Below the pieces are notes generated by a model. That model was not told the DNA's origin, did no database searches, and was given only the letters and a program-made list of their open reading frames with translations. From NCBI RefSeq assembly GCF_001612885.1, contig NZ_BDBH01000011.1, positions 310,001 through 374,000 on the forward strand: a DNA stretch of 64,000 nt, written 5' to 3'. This stretch comes from Nocardia harenae NBRC 108248 (GTDB lineage Bacteria; Actinomycetota; Actinomycetes; Mycobacteriales; Mycobacteriaceae). Position 1 is the first letter of the stretch; each line of letters begins with the position of its first letter. The translations under genes were made by a program, and so were the position numbers. Positions 41,367-49,373 of the stretch are shown here, piece by piece.

Positions 41367-41558
41367 GGCCCGGCGTGGAACACCGAGGGCGGCGGGTGCT
41401 GCGGTGGCCGCGAGATCACCCTCGTCACCGTCGACGGCGCCGGACACCAGTGGCCCGGCGCCCGGCGCACCCCGCTGCGCGAACGCCTCCTGGGCACCGA
41501 CCCGCCCAGCGCCGCGCTGGACGCCACCGCCACCATCGCGGAGTTCTTCGCCCGATAG
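41367..41558 (+). pseudogene. Truncated PHB-depolymerase/LpqC-type esterase, C-terminal remnant
   Basis: One + frame, open from 41367 after a TGA and ending with TAG 41556-41558, encodes about 63 residues ending GREITLVTVDGAGHQWPG, then LLGTDPPSAALDATATIAEF and FAR. This is the C-terminal part of secreted esterases of the polyhydroxybutyrate depolymerase family, including the catalytic histidine in GAGHQWPG. The signal peptide, the GxSxG elbow and the rest are missing and no upstream frame continues it. It sits just after the TetR gene and appears to be what a deletion left behind. Confidence 0.65.
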
Positions 41559-41659
41559 CGTCATATTCCTGCTGTTCGTCTTCACCGGGCCGGGCCGTCT
41601 CGCTCTCGGCCGCGATCGAGCGCAAGCCGTAGGCATGCCACGGCATGGGGACGCGCGGG

Positions 41660-42010
41660 TCATGCCACCTCGCCGAGCAGCAGGGTCAGGGCAGCGCCGG
41701 ACAGGGCGAGGAAGACCGCGGCCGGAGCGATGTCGTACCGCCGTACCCGCAGGTGCGCGGCGAGCGCGGCGGCGAAGTAGGCGACGAGCCCGCCCGCGGC
41801 CGCCACCGCGACCGGCGGCCACAGCAGCCCGAGGCACAGCCCGGCGGCAGCGCCGATTTTCACCGCGGCGAGCAGCCGGAGGCGGTCGATCGGGAACCCG
41901 ACGGCGGCCACGGTCTCGACGATCATCGGCTGCCGGGCCAGCATGGCCGCACCGGACCCGGTCACCGCGAGCGCCAGCAGCCCCGCCACCACGATGGTCA
42001 CTGTATTCAT
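41660..42010 (-). CDS. DoxX-like small membrane protein
   Basis: The 116-residue protein starts at ATG 42010 and has four hydrophobic helices. QPMIVETVAAVGFPIDRLRLLAAVKIGAAAG is like the core of DoxX-family proteins, and VAAAGGLVAYFAAALAAHLRVRR continues the pattern; the first of these is split across helices 2 and 3. The start shares one base with the preceding stop (TGATG), so translation is coupled to the 286-residue membrane protein. DoxX-like proteins are linked with redox balance or quinone metabolism; function here is open. Confidence 0.75.
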   Translation of the reverse strand: MNTVTIVVAGLLALAVTGSGAAMLARQPMIVETVAAVGFPIDRLRLLAAVKIGAAAGLCLGLLWPPVAVAAAGGLVAYFAAALAAHLRVRRYDIAPAAVFLALSGAALTLLLGEVA

Positions 42011-42870
42011 CACTGCTCCTGAAGGTTTCGGGATCGCTCCGCGCCGAGCAGGGCGGCGCCGAGGAGGAAGGGGGCGAGCGTCGCCATGAACGGAATGCTC
42101 AGGGCGAAGGCGAGCGCGGCGGGGACGGCGTCGGCGGAGCGCGGCAGGGCAAGGGCCGCGGTGGTCGACGCGATCAGGCCGAGCGCGAGCGCCGCGGGGA
42201 GCGCGGTCAGCGCGCGGCCGGTGCGGTGCGGCAGCAGCCCGGCCCGGCGTGCCGCGCGGGCCAGCGCGGCCGCCGCCGCGAAGGCGGAGCAGACGTAGGC
42301 CAGCTGCACCAGATCCAGCCAGACCAGCGTGTAGCCGAAGAAGCCGGGCGGACCGGGAAGGCCGCGCAGATAGCTCTCCGCCGACCAGTGCGTCGCCTCC
42401 ACCGCGCGCTGCTCGCCGGCGGCGCCGGTCAGCAGGATCGCCGCCCTGGCGAGCAAATTCAGCAGAAAACCGCCGGTGCCGAGCGCGAAGACCGCGAGCA
42501 CCGGCAGCTCGGCGACCCGCCGCAGCCGCACCGCCACCCCGCACACCGCGCCGAAGAGCACCAGCGCGACGGCGAACAGCACCGCGGTGTTCAGCGCCAT
42601 GGCCGCCGGCGCGGCCGCGGTCGGCGCCCCGGTGCCGCCGGCCACCGCGAACAGCCCGATGGCGGCGGCCACCAGCAGCGCGGCGGCGCCGTCGCCTGCC
42701 GCGGCGAGTGCGCGGACCGCGGCCACCGCCGCGACCACGTAGCAGGCGGCGAGCAGCGCGAACACCGGAAGCGGCAGGTCGAGGCCTGCGCTGGCCAGAG
42801 CGAGCAGGAGCCCGGCAGGCCACAGGGCGAGCAGGGCGTGGCGGGCCCGCCGGGAGGTCGGGTGGCTCAT
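42010..42870 (-). CDS. Polytopic membrane protein of unknown function
   Basis: The 286-residue protein starts at ATG 42870 behind AGGTG. About eight hydrophobic helices are visible, for instance LLALWPAGLLLALASAG, VFALLAACYVVAAVAAVRAL, NTAVLFAVALVLFGAVCGV and YTLVWLDLVQLAYVCSAFA. The fourth to fifth loop contains THWSAESYLRGLPGPPGFFG, the only notable polar segment. I do not recognise the family. It is the first gene of a two-gene operon with the DoxX-like protein, driven by a consensus-like promoter upstream. Confidence 0.65.
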   Translation of the reverse strand: MSHPTSRRARHALLALWPAGLLLALASAGLDLPLPVFALLAACYVVAAVAAVRALAAAGDGAAALLVAAAIGLFAVAGGTGAPTAAAPAAMALNTAVLFAVALVLFGAVCGVAVRLRRVAELPVLAVFALGTGGFLLNLLARAAILLTGAAGEQRAVEATHWSAESYLRGLPGPPGFFGYTLVWLDLVQLAYVCSAFAAAAALARAARRAGLLPHRTGRALTALPAALALGLIASTTAALALPRSADAVPAALAFALSIPFMATLAPFLLGAALLGAERSRNLQEQ

Positions 42871-42909
42871 CAGCGCACCTCACTTTCATCAGACAATGTG
42901 TTCGACGAA

Positions 42910-42938
42910 AGTGTGAATTCCAGCGGACAAGCTGTCAA
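42910..42938 (-). promoter_or_regulatory. Sigma70-like promoter of the membrane-protein/DoxX operon
   Basis: On the minus strand a perfect -35 TTGACA (42938-42933) is followed after 17 bases by CACACT (42915-42910), a weak -10. The start codon is 40 bases further on. Confidence 0.4.
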
Positions 42939-43282
42939 GTAAATACGACGAATGTGGGGTGGCCAGGGTTGCGGCAGCCCTCAGCGGTGGCTCCGGCAGC
43001 GAGAGGGCGTGGACGTTGATGACGCGCCGTTCTCAAGCACTTTCAGTAAGAATTTGAGGCGAGGAAGGTGTACGTGGCCCTGGCCCTCGAAGCCCGTGTT
43101 CGCGGTAGACCGCTGCCGCTGCAGTCGAAAGCGCCGGTGACGGGGTCACGACAAGTGGAGATCTCGGCGCGAGCGCCCATCAGGGTGTCCAGGACTCGAG
43201 GGCGTGGTGGTGATTGTCCAGTAGATGCGGCAGCCCGAGCATCGACACCGCTTCCGGCGCAACGGGTCCAAGGTATCGGTGA

Positions 43283-43319
43283 GCACTGAGGGGCCGGGAG
43301 AATTTCGGCCCCTCAGTGC
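43283..43319 (-). terminator. Strong intrinsic terminator-like hairpin
   Basis: GCACTGAGGGGCC (43283-43295) and GGCCCCTCAGTGC (43307-43319) are exact inverse repeats; one more G-C pair closes a 9-base loop. It begins 25 bases after the stop of the minus-strand gene at 43345, so it should end that transcript. Confidence 0.8.
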
Positions 43320-43344
43320 GGTATCCAGGGCTAGTGCCCTCGCT

Positions 43345-44214
43345 CTAGGGTTCCAGTTCCAGACACAGTCCGACCTTCTGGGCTCCTGCGTTGGACGCGG
43401 ATCGGGCAGCCAGGCGGGGTTCATATGAGGTCGGGATGCGTGAGGAGCCACCCACCAAGACAACCTTGCCGGTCAAGGCGTACGCGCGGGAAAGCTCTGC
43501 CAGCGCCGCTGCCGCATTGCCCGGCTGAGACTCGGCAACACGCGTTGCTTCTTCCGCGATGGCCGACAGCAACTGATCGCGGGCTACGGTCGCGGGGGAA
43601 GGCTCGATCTCGGCCGCCTTGCCCAGCATGAAGCTGTCGACGTCGACATCGAGGTAATCCATCGGGTCATCCTTCGGCAGGATGTCGAAATCGAGGGCCT
43701 CGAAGCGATTGACCAGCAGTGGAAAGACCATGCTTCCGTCGTCTTGCGGGTAGCCGCCCGAAGCCAGCGGCGCGGGCAGCTGCCACAGGACAGGCGGCTC
43801 ATCGCTGCCGTCCTCCGAGAAGCCGATGTCGGTGCCTGCTACGAAGCGGGACAGCGGCTGACCTGCCGCGTCGAGGACCTCGAGGGTCGCGGGGACATCG
43901 CCTCCCTCGCTCGCCCGGAGCACAGGGCGTCCGTCGATGTACTCGAGGGTCAGGGTGTGTGTGCGTTCTGCCAACCTCTCCCTGTCGAAGTCGGATGACG
44001 ACTCACGCACTTCGGAACGGAGCGGGTTACCGATGCGGGCCTGGGTCGTGAAGGCGTAAGCACGAGCGAGTTCGACCAGGGCCGTAGAGGCATCGCCCGG
44101 CTCTTCCTCGGCGGCGGATACCGCCTCCCTGCCGATGGCGTACAGCAGCTGATCGCGGGCCAGTGTTGACGCGGCGGGCTTGGCTTCGCCGGCCACGTCC
44201 GAGTGCTCCGTCAT
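43345..44214 (-). CDS. Unknown protein with internal duplication
   Basis: The 289-residue protein starts at ATG 44214 with GGAG upstream. I do not recognise it. Residues about 17-59 (LARDQLLYAIGREAVSAAEE, PGDASTALVELARAYAFT) recur at about 205-248 (VARDQLLSAIAEEATRVAES, PGNAAAALAELSRAYALT), a clear helical duplication. Between the copies lies a mixed alpha/beta region with LEVLDAAGQPLSRFVAGTDIG and a very acidic stretch DDPMDYLDVDVDSFML. There is no signal peptide or membrane helix. GC is lower than in the flanks and its long untranslated surroundings suggest an acquired gene. Confidence 0.65.
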   Translation of the reverse strand: MTEHSDVAGEAKPAASTLARDQLLYAIGREAVSAAEEEPGDASTALVELARAYAFTTQARIGNPLRSEVRESSSDFDRERLAERTHTLTLEYIDGRPVLRASEGGDVPATLEVLDAAGQPLSRFVAGTDIGFSEDGSDEPPVLWQLPAPLASGGYPQDDGSMVFPLLVNRFEALDFDILPKDDPMDYLDVDVDSFMLGKAAEIEPSPATVARDQLLSAIAEEATRVAESQPGNAAAALAELSRAYALTGKVVLVGGSSRIPTSYEPRLAARSASNAGAQKVGLCLELEP

Positions 44215-44714
44215 AGTCCACTCCTCCGTCGGGACAGCCACATGCGCTATCACACGGGCTGTCTGGTCTCTCCGCTGTGGGTTCTCGCTCTTGTCGCCTG
44301 CGCGCTGCACGACAGCCTTCTCGACCTCGACGCCGTGTGACCTCCTCCGATGCTCAGCTGAGAAGCAATCGCAGGGTATCGCTACAGCCCTTACCCGGCG
44401 TCCGGTCCGGTCTGCGGGCAGGCCACCGGCGATAGTAGCCGGGGTCACACTCCGCAGCGGCCCGTCGGCGTGGCGTGGCGGCTGCTGGGTCGTTCGGGCA
44501 CGCCGAGCTCGGGGCACGCTGCGTGCTGGCCTTCCCGTTCGGTGTCGATGAGCGTGCGCCGGCGCCGAAGTTCGGTCAGGGCTCGCTGAAGCAATGCATT
44601 TCACCGTGCGCGGTCCGTCACGCGCTGTTCCGACCGGCGCGGGATTCCCTCTCCACCGCTGCCGCTCGAGCCGTCTGTCGGCGACTCTGGGTGCGCACCG
44701 TGGTCAGTGCCGGT
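44215..44714. other. 500-base region without a supportable gene
   Basis: Open frames here are short or lack Shine-Dalgarno sites, and none resembles a known family. It must contain the promoter of the duplicated-domain gene at its left end. TCAGCTGA at about 44354 is an isolated palindrome. Confidence 0.5.
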
Positions 44715-45380
44715 TCAGGCCAGGACGGCGACGGTGAGGACGCCGGCCGCCGCGAGCAGGTATCCGGCCGCGATGGGCACGCTGCGGGGCTGTTTCCTCT
44801 CCGCACCGAGCCGCTCGTAGAGGGTGCCGAGCCGACGGCGGACTCGATCACCGCGGGCGGCGCCGGCCATCAGCAGCAGCAGGCACGGCAGGCAGTAGAC
44901 CAGCGCGTAGCCGGCGATGATCAGCAGCGAGCGGGTGGCGCCGAGGTCGGCAGCGACGATCCGTTCGATGGCGATGAAGTAGGGGACGGCATTCGGCAGG
45001 TCCGCGCCGGTCATGACCAGTCCGAGCACGGCGGCGCTGAGTGGGTTGACCCAGCGTGGCACGGTGACCGCCGGGCGGATCCGGGCTCGCAGCCGGCGCA
45101 GCCCGGCCACCGCCAGAGCGATCGCCGCCACCGTGAACGCGATCCGCCGCACCCAGATCAAGCCGTTCCCGGCTGCGTCGGCGGCGGTATCGGCGCCGAC
45201 GTAGACCACGGCGCCGAGGGCGAGGACCGTGAGGTAGGCACCGGCGACGAAACCGGCGGCCGCCCGGACCGGGTGTGCCATCGGGGCGAGGAGCAGCAGT
45301 GCCACACCGGCGATCGTGGCGGGGTTCAGTGCGTCGAGCAGGGCCAGGCCGGCGACCCCGGCCAGCAACGCGGCGGTCAC
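44715..45380 (-). CDS. GAP (LysE/Sap-like) family membrane protein
   Basis: The 221-residue protein starts at a GTG overlapping the TetR stop by 4 bases. It has six hydrophobic helices in the LysE-like arrangement, opening GLALLDALNPATIAGVALLL, where the DxxNP pattern is typical of the family. AVLGLVMTGADLPNAVPYF repeats the NP-like motif in the second half. Mycobacterial GAP proteins help export glycopeptidolipids; other members export small molecules. The upstream TetR gene in the same operon and its operator imply ligand-induced export. Confidence 0.82.
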   Translation of the reverse strand: MTAALLAGVAGLALLDALNPATIAGVALLLLAPMAHPVRAAAGFVAGAYLTVLALGAVVYVGADTAADAAGNGLIWVRRIAFTVAAIALAVAGLRRLRARIRPAVTVPRWVNPLSAAVLGLVMTGADLPNAVPYFIAIERIVAADLGATRSLLIIAGYALVYCLPCLLLLMAGAARGDRVRRRLGTLYERLGAERKQPRSVPIAAGYLLAAAGVLTVAVLA

Positions 45381-45907
45381 GGCCGGGTGTGCGCGGCTGT
45401 CGTGCGCAGGCCGAGATGGTGCAGCAGCAGCTCCACCTCCTCGGCGGTCGGGGGCGGACCGGTGAGGGCGGCCAGAAGCAGCCCGTCGCCGACCAGCCGC
45501 ACCAGGCGAGCCCGGACCGGGTCGCCGAGCTCGGCGCTCAGCATCTGCTGCCAGCGCTGTTCGGCCTCGCCCACCTCGCCCGGCAGGTCGAACTCCCCGG
45601 CGGCGGTCAACCGCACCATCGACATCATCGCCCGGTACACCGCGCTCTCGCGCGGCGTCGGCACCGACAACCGCAGCCAGGCCGCGGCCATCGTCCCCCG
45701 CGCCGCGGCCTCCGCCAGCCGCTCGTCGAACCGGCCCACCGCCCGGGTCACCAACGCCTGCAGCAGCGACTGCTTGCCGAAGTGATAGAGCAGGCCGCCC
45801 TTGCTCACCCCCGCCGCCGCCGCTACCGCCTCCAACGCGGGCGGTACCTGCCCGGCGTTGATCAGTTCCTCGGCTGCATCCAGAATGCGCTCTCGTGCAC
45901 TGCCCAT
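45377..45907 (-). CDS. TetR-family repressor, autoregulated
   Basis: The 176-residue protein starts at ATG 45907. The helix-turn-helix is ARERILDAAEELINAGQVPP, LEAVAAAAGVSKGGLLYHFG, KQSLLQALV. The C-terminal ligand domain contains AAAWLRLSVPTPRESAVYRA and VRLVGDGLLLAALTG. It is the first gene of a two-gene operon with the GAP exporter. A perfect 26-base palindrome lies 5 bases before its start codon, so it most likely represses its own operon, and perhaps the short divergent frame, by blocking the promoter. Confidence 0.92.
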   Translation of the reverse strand: MGSARERILDAAEELINAGQVPPALEAVAAAAGVSKGGLLYHFGKQSLLQALVTRAVGRFDERLAEAAARGTMAAAWLRLSVPTPRESAVYRAMMSMVRLTAAGEFDLPGEVGEAEQRWQQMLSAELGDPVRARLVRLVGDGLLLAALTGPPPTAEEVELLLHHLGLRTTAAHTRP

Positions 45908-45912
45908 GCCTC

Positions 45913-45938
45913 TACTGTACCGTCCAGACGGTACAGTA
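45913..45938. promoter_or_regulatory. TetR operator, perfect palindrome
   Basis: TACTGTACCGTC (45913-45924), the two bases CA, then GACGGTACAGTA (45927-45938), an exact reverse complement. Length and place, just upstream of a TetR start codon, are those of a TetR operator. It can also control transcription to the right. Confidence 0.88.
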
Positions 45939-45969
45939 AGAGGTTTTGCCGGGGCAGGGGAGCGTACAA

Positions 45970-46044
45970 ATGGTGACGCTGGCCGGGCGGGTCAAGAAGC
46001 TCGCCGAGACGGCGGGGTGGAAGCGGAGTCTCGGTGAACGGTGA
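45970..46044 (+). CDS. Short open frame divergent from the TetR operon
   Basis: ATG 45970 has GGGGAG seven bases upstream and encodes 24 residues (MVTLAGRVKKLAETAGWKRS, then LGER). It lies downstream of the shared TetR operator. It could be a basic small protein, or the leftover 5' end of a longer gene that has been cut off before the convergent hydrolase. Coding status is uncertain. Confidence 0.35.
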   Translation: MVTLAGRVKKLAETAGWKRSLGER

Positions 46045-46055
46045 AGGCGCCGAAC

Positions 46056-46739
46056 TCACGCCTCCAGCGCCGCGATCACCGCCGCCGAATCCGCCACCGC
46101 ACCGAACACCCCGCCCTGCATGGTCACCATGTGCAACGCCGCCTCGTGATTCCCGGGATCGGTGGCACCGGTGCAGTCGGACAGGATCAAGCACTCGTAT
46201 CCCCGGTCGTTCGCCTCCCGCATGGTCGTGTGCACGCACACATCGGTGGTGATCCCGGTGAGCACGATGTTCCGAATCCCGTTGGTCCGCAACACCAGAT
46301 CCAGGTCGGTGGCGTAGAAGGCGCCCTTCCCCGGCTTGTCGATGATCGGCTCCCCCGGCAGCGGCGCGACCTCGGGAACGATCTCCCACCCCGGCTCCCC
46401 CTGCACCAGAATCCGCCCCTGCGGCCCCGCGCTGCCGATCTCCGCCCCGATCTGCGCCGAACGCCACCGCTTGTTGGCGGGCAGATCGGCCAGATCGGGC
46501 CGGTGACCCTCGCGGGTGTGGATCACCGTGAGCCCGGCGGCGCGGGCGACGGAGAGCAGCCCGGCGGTGGGGGCGAGACCGGCGCGGGTGAGGGCGAGGT
46601 CGTACCCCATGGCGTCGACGTAGCCACCGGGCCCGCAGAAGTCGACCTGCCAGTCGATGCAGATCACGGCGGTGACGGCGGGGTCGATGGGCCCGTCGTA
46701 GGGCCAGGCGTAGGGACGGGCCTCCACTTGCTTGGTCAT
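46056..46739 (-). CDS. Isochorismatase-family cysteine hydrolase (biuret/ureide amidohydrolase-like)
   Basis: The 227-residue protein starts at ATG 46739, overlapping the permease stop by 4 bases. The catalytic triad of the family is visible: Asp in ICIDWQVDFCG, Lys in PGKGAFYATDLD, and Cys in LTGITTDVCVHTTMREAND. The long opening YAWPYDGPIDPAVTAVICI and the PGGYVDAMGYDL loop recall biuret hydrolase and ureidoacrylate amidohydrolase. It would release ammonia or carbamate from a ureide- or amide-like compound. Being co-transcribed with an NCS1 permease, it probably hydrolyses what the permease brings in. Confidence 0.88.
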   Translation of the reverse strand: MTKQVEARPYAWPYDGPIDPAVTAVICIDWQVDFCGPGGYVDAMGYDLALTRAGLAPTAGLLSVARAAGLTVIHTREGHRPDLADLPANKRWRSAQIGAEIGSAGPQGRILVQGEPGWEIVPEVAPLPGEPIIDKPGKGAFYATDLDLVLRTNGIRNIVLTGITTDVCVHTTMREANDRGYECLILSDCTGATDPGNHEAALHMVTMQGGVFGAVADSAAVIAALEA

Positions 46740-48025
46740 GCGCTGACAGCCTCTCGATTGCGTACGGACAGGGCGGAGAAGACGGCGGCGCCGACGACCA
46801 TGCCGACGATGGCGTCGGAGAGGCCGGGTGCCCACTCGTGGGCGGCGAGCGCGGCGGCGGCGCCGATCGCCCAGGCGGCGAATGCCTCTCGGCGCCAGGC
46901 GGTTTCGCGGGCAGCGCGGCGCAGGACCAGCTGGTCCAGGATGAGCACGATGCCGATGGGCGGAACGATGACGCCGAGCAGGTTGAGCCAGGTCTCGAAG
47001 TGTGACCACACCCCCGCCACCGCGAGCAGGACGCCGATCGCGCCGAGGACGACGCTCAGGGCGCGCATGCGCCTGCCGGTGAGCTGGCTCCAGCCGACGG
47101 CGCCGTTGTAGAGGCAGTGCGCGCAGACGGAGCCGAGATTCACGAAGACGAAGATCACCGCCACCGGTACCAGCCAGCCGCCCTGGTCGATCAGGATCGA
47201 GAGGAAGTTGCCGCCGTCGGCGGCGGGGTTCGCGGCGGCGCCGAGCGCGACGATGAGGCCGCCGATCACCAGGGCGACGGTATTGCCGAGGGGGAACGCC
47301 GAGAAGGCGGCGAGGAAACCTTCGCGGCCGTTCTTCGACCAGCGGGTGAAATCGGCGGTCATGGTCCCGGAGTCGATGAAGCAGGCGATCACCAGCGTGA
47401 CGGCGGCGCCGAGGCTCAGCGCGGAGCCCGCCCCGGTGTAGCCGAGCGCCGAATCCCAGCTCCCCTCGCCGAGCGCGAGCACCACGGCGGTGATGCCGAG
47501 CGCCAGGTACAGCGGGGCGGCGACGACGCCGATGGCGGAGAGGGCGCGAATACCGAGCAGGGTGACCAGCACGTAGCCGATTCCGGCGCCGAGCGAGGTC
47601 AGCCGCTCGTCCCAGCCGAGGCTGGTGGCGAGGATCGAGCCGGTGAGCCCGGTCTGGAAGGCGAACCAGCCGATCACCACGGTGGCGAGGAAGCCGGAGA
47701 CCAAGCGGTAGCCGCTGCGCCCGAAGGTGTCGATGGCGATGAGCGCGAAGCTCTTCCCGGTCTTGCCCGCCAGGTAGCTCAGCGCGCCGACATAGCCCAT
47801 GAGCACGAGGTTGCCGAGCAGGATCGCGAGCATCCCGCGCCAGAAGCCGAGCGAGTACACGATGAGCCCGCCGAAGACGGCGCACGTGAGGATCATCGGG
47901 AACCCGAGCCAGACGGCCGACACGGACGCGAGGCTGCGCCGCGCCGAGGCGGGCACCGGAACGCTTTCGTACTCGTCGCTCGGGGCGACCGCTGCGGCCG
48001 GTGCCGTATTCAGCTCTGTACTCAT
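46736..48025 (-). CDS. NCS1-family permease (cytosine/allantoin/purine type)
   Basis: The 429-residue protein has about twelve hydrophobic helices. FPMILTCAVFGGLIVYSLGF, IGWFAFQTGLTGSILATSLG and SGTMTADFTRWSKNGREGFL are blocks seen in cytosine permease CodB and relatives; the last includes the helix 6-7 substrate/cation region. The start ATG 48025 has no clear Shine-Dalgarno; an in-frame ATG at 48049 follows GGGG and would add eight residues. It carries a nucleobase or ureide with Na+ or H+. The downstream hydrolase overlaps by 4 bases, so the pair forms an uptake-and-breakdown unit for a nitrogen source. Confidence 0.88.
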   Translation of the reverse strand: MSTELNTAPAAAVAPSDEYESVPVPASARRSLASVSAVWLGFPMILTCAVFGGLIVYSLGFWRGMLAILLGNLVLMGYVGALSYLAGKTGKSFALIAIDTFGRSGYRLVSGFLATVVIGWFAFQTGLTGSILATSLGWDERLTSLGAGIGYVLVTLLGIRALSAIGVVAAPLYLALGITAVVLALGEGSWDSALGYTGAGSALSLGAAVTLVIACFIDSGTMTADFTRWSKNGREGFLAAFSAFPLGNTVALVIGGLIVALGAAANPAADGGNFLSILIDQGGWLVPVAVIFVFVNLGSVCAHCLYNGAVGWSQLTGRRMRALSVVLGAIGVLLAVAGVWSHFETWLNLLGVIVPPIGIVLILDQLVLRRAARETAWRREAFAAWAIGAAAALAAHEWAPGLSDAIVGMVVGAAVFSALSVRNREAVSA

Positions 48026-48146
48026 GGCTGTATACGTTCGCGACCTCATGTTTCCCCGGAGGAGGCTGGCTGTTAAGGGTCTGTGTCCGGATCCGGCCCC
48101 GGTTACGGAGATGTGGCCGAATCCTCTCGGCCCTAGGCTTTCGGCC

Positions 48147-49373
48147 GTGGAGCTCGCCGAACACTTCCTGCCCTTCCGTAAGAACACCGTGATCGCGCTC
48201 TGCGCGGCGGCGCTGCCCGACGCCGAGCGCGGGCCGTTCACCGACTTCGCGCGGCTGCTGGCCGCGCTGGTGCACCACGAGTTCCACGAGCGCGGGGAGG
48301 CCGCGCTCGACGCCTACCAGGTGGTCGACCCCTCGGAGGACGAGCGGGTGCTCACGCCGGCGACGGCGGAGCAGCGGGCCGCCGCGCGGGCGACGGTGGA
48401 GCGGGAGCTGGTGGCGCTGGCCGAGGCGGCCGACTACACGCGCATCTCGGCCGACGAGATGCGCCTGGCCTTCACCGAGCACGCGCTGGTGAAGGTGCGG
48501 CTGGAGGTGGACGAGAGCGAGTTCGAGACGGCGCTGTTCTTCCGGCGCGGGGTATCGCAGCGCACCGAGCGGGTGCCGTGGCTCTTCGGGCTGCGTCGCC
48601 GCGACCTCGAATTCACCAGCTACGCCAAGGTTCTCGTGTATATCGCGTTCGCGGAGCCGAAGGGCGGGGTGCTGCTCAAGCTCTTCCAGAACGTGCCGAA
48701 GAACGATCTGGAGATGCTCTACCCGACGGTCCGGGTGCGGATGCGGCCGCTGGACAAGCTGCTCATCGGGGTGCCCGCGGCGGTCTCGGGGATCGTGGTC
48801 GTCGCCACCAAGCTGATCGCCTCGCTGGGGCCGGTGGTGCTGCTGCTCGCGTTCTGGGCGGGGCTGCGCGACGACCCGGTGCGGCTGGACCAGGCGGCGC
48901 TGATCACGCTCGGGGCGGGGCTCGCGGCGTTCGGCGGGTACCTGGTGCGGCAGTTCTCGAAGTTCAAGAACCGCAAGCTGCAGCTCATGAAGACGCTCTC
49001 CGAGCACCTCTACTTCCGGAACCTCGACAATGACCAGGGCGTGTTCCAGCACCTGCTCGGGGCGGCGGAGGAGTCCGAGGTGAAGGAGGCGGTGCTGGCC
49101 TACTACGTCCTGCTCACGGCGGCGGCGCCGCTCACCGTGGCGGAGCTGGACGCGCGGGTCGAGGCGTGGTTCCGGGAGCAGTGGGCCGCGACCTTCGACT
49201 TCCGCATCCGGGACGGGCTGCGGCGGCTGCGCGCGCTCGAGCTGCTCACCGAGGACGAGCGGGGCGGGCTCGGGGTGCTGCCGCCGGCGGCGGCGCGGAC
49301 CCGGCTGGACCGGCGCTGGGACGCACTCTTCCGGCGGACTACCCCCGCATTCCCGCCAGCCGCCCGGCAATGA
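48147..49373 (+). CDS. DUF3754 (TMEM143-like) membrane protein
   Basis: The GTG at 48147 gives 408 residues. The central region holds the DUF3754 signature: FFRRGVSQRTERVPWLFGLR, KGGVLLKLFQNVPKNDLEML, YPTVRVRMRPLDKLLIGVPA. Two or three hydrophobic helices follow (VSGIVVVATKLIASLGPVVL, AALITLGAGLAAFGGYLV), then a cytosolic part with FQHLLGAAEESEVKEAVLAY and a possible winged helix TVAELDARVEAWF. Function of the family is unknown in bacteria. It is divergent from the NCS1 operon and overlaps the convergent nitronate monooxygenase by 35 bases at its 3' end. Confidence 0.82.
   Translation: MELAEHFLPFRKNTVIALCAAALPDAERGPFTDFARLLAALVHHEFHERGEAALDAYQVVDPSEDERVLTPATAEQRAAARATVERELVALAEAADYTRISADEMRLAFTEHALVKVRLEVDESEFETALFFRRGVSQRTERVPWLFGLRRRDLEFTSYAKVLVYIAFAEPKGGVLLKLFQNVPKNDLEMLYPTVRVRMRPLDKLLIGVPAAVSGIVVVATKLIASLGPVVLLLAFWAGLRDDPVRLDQAALITLGAGLAAFGGYLVRQFSKFKNRKLQLMKTLSEHLYFRNLDNDQGVFQHLLGAAEESEVKEAVLAYYVLLTAAAPLTVAELDARVEAWFREQWAATFDFRIRDGLRRLRALELLTEDERGGLGVLPPAAARTRLDRRWDALFRRTTPAFPPAARQ

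Larger units (their letters stand above)
42871..43344. other. Gene-free region between two minus-strand units
   Basis: These 474 bases hold the promoter of the membrane-protein operon at the left, a terminator hairpin at the right (43283-43319), and no gene I can support between them. GC is moderately lower than average. Confidence 0.55.

Noticed and set aside
44354..44361. Isolated palindrome TCAGCTGA in the gene-free region as a regulatory site.
   Set aside because: Eight-base palindromes are expected by chance and there is no repeat or promoter next to it.
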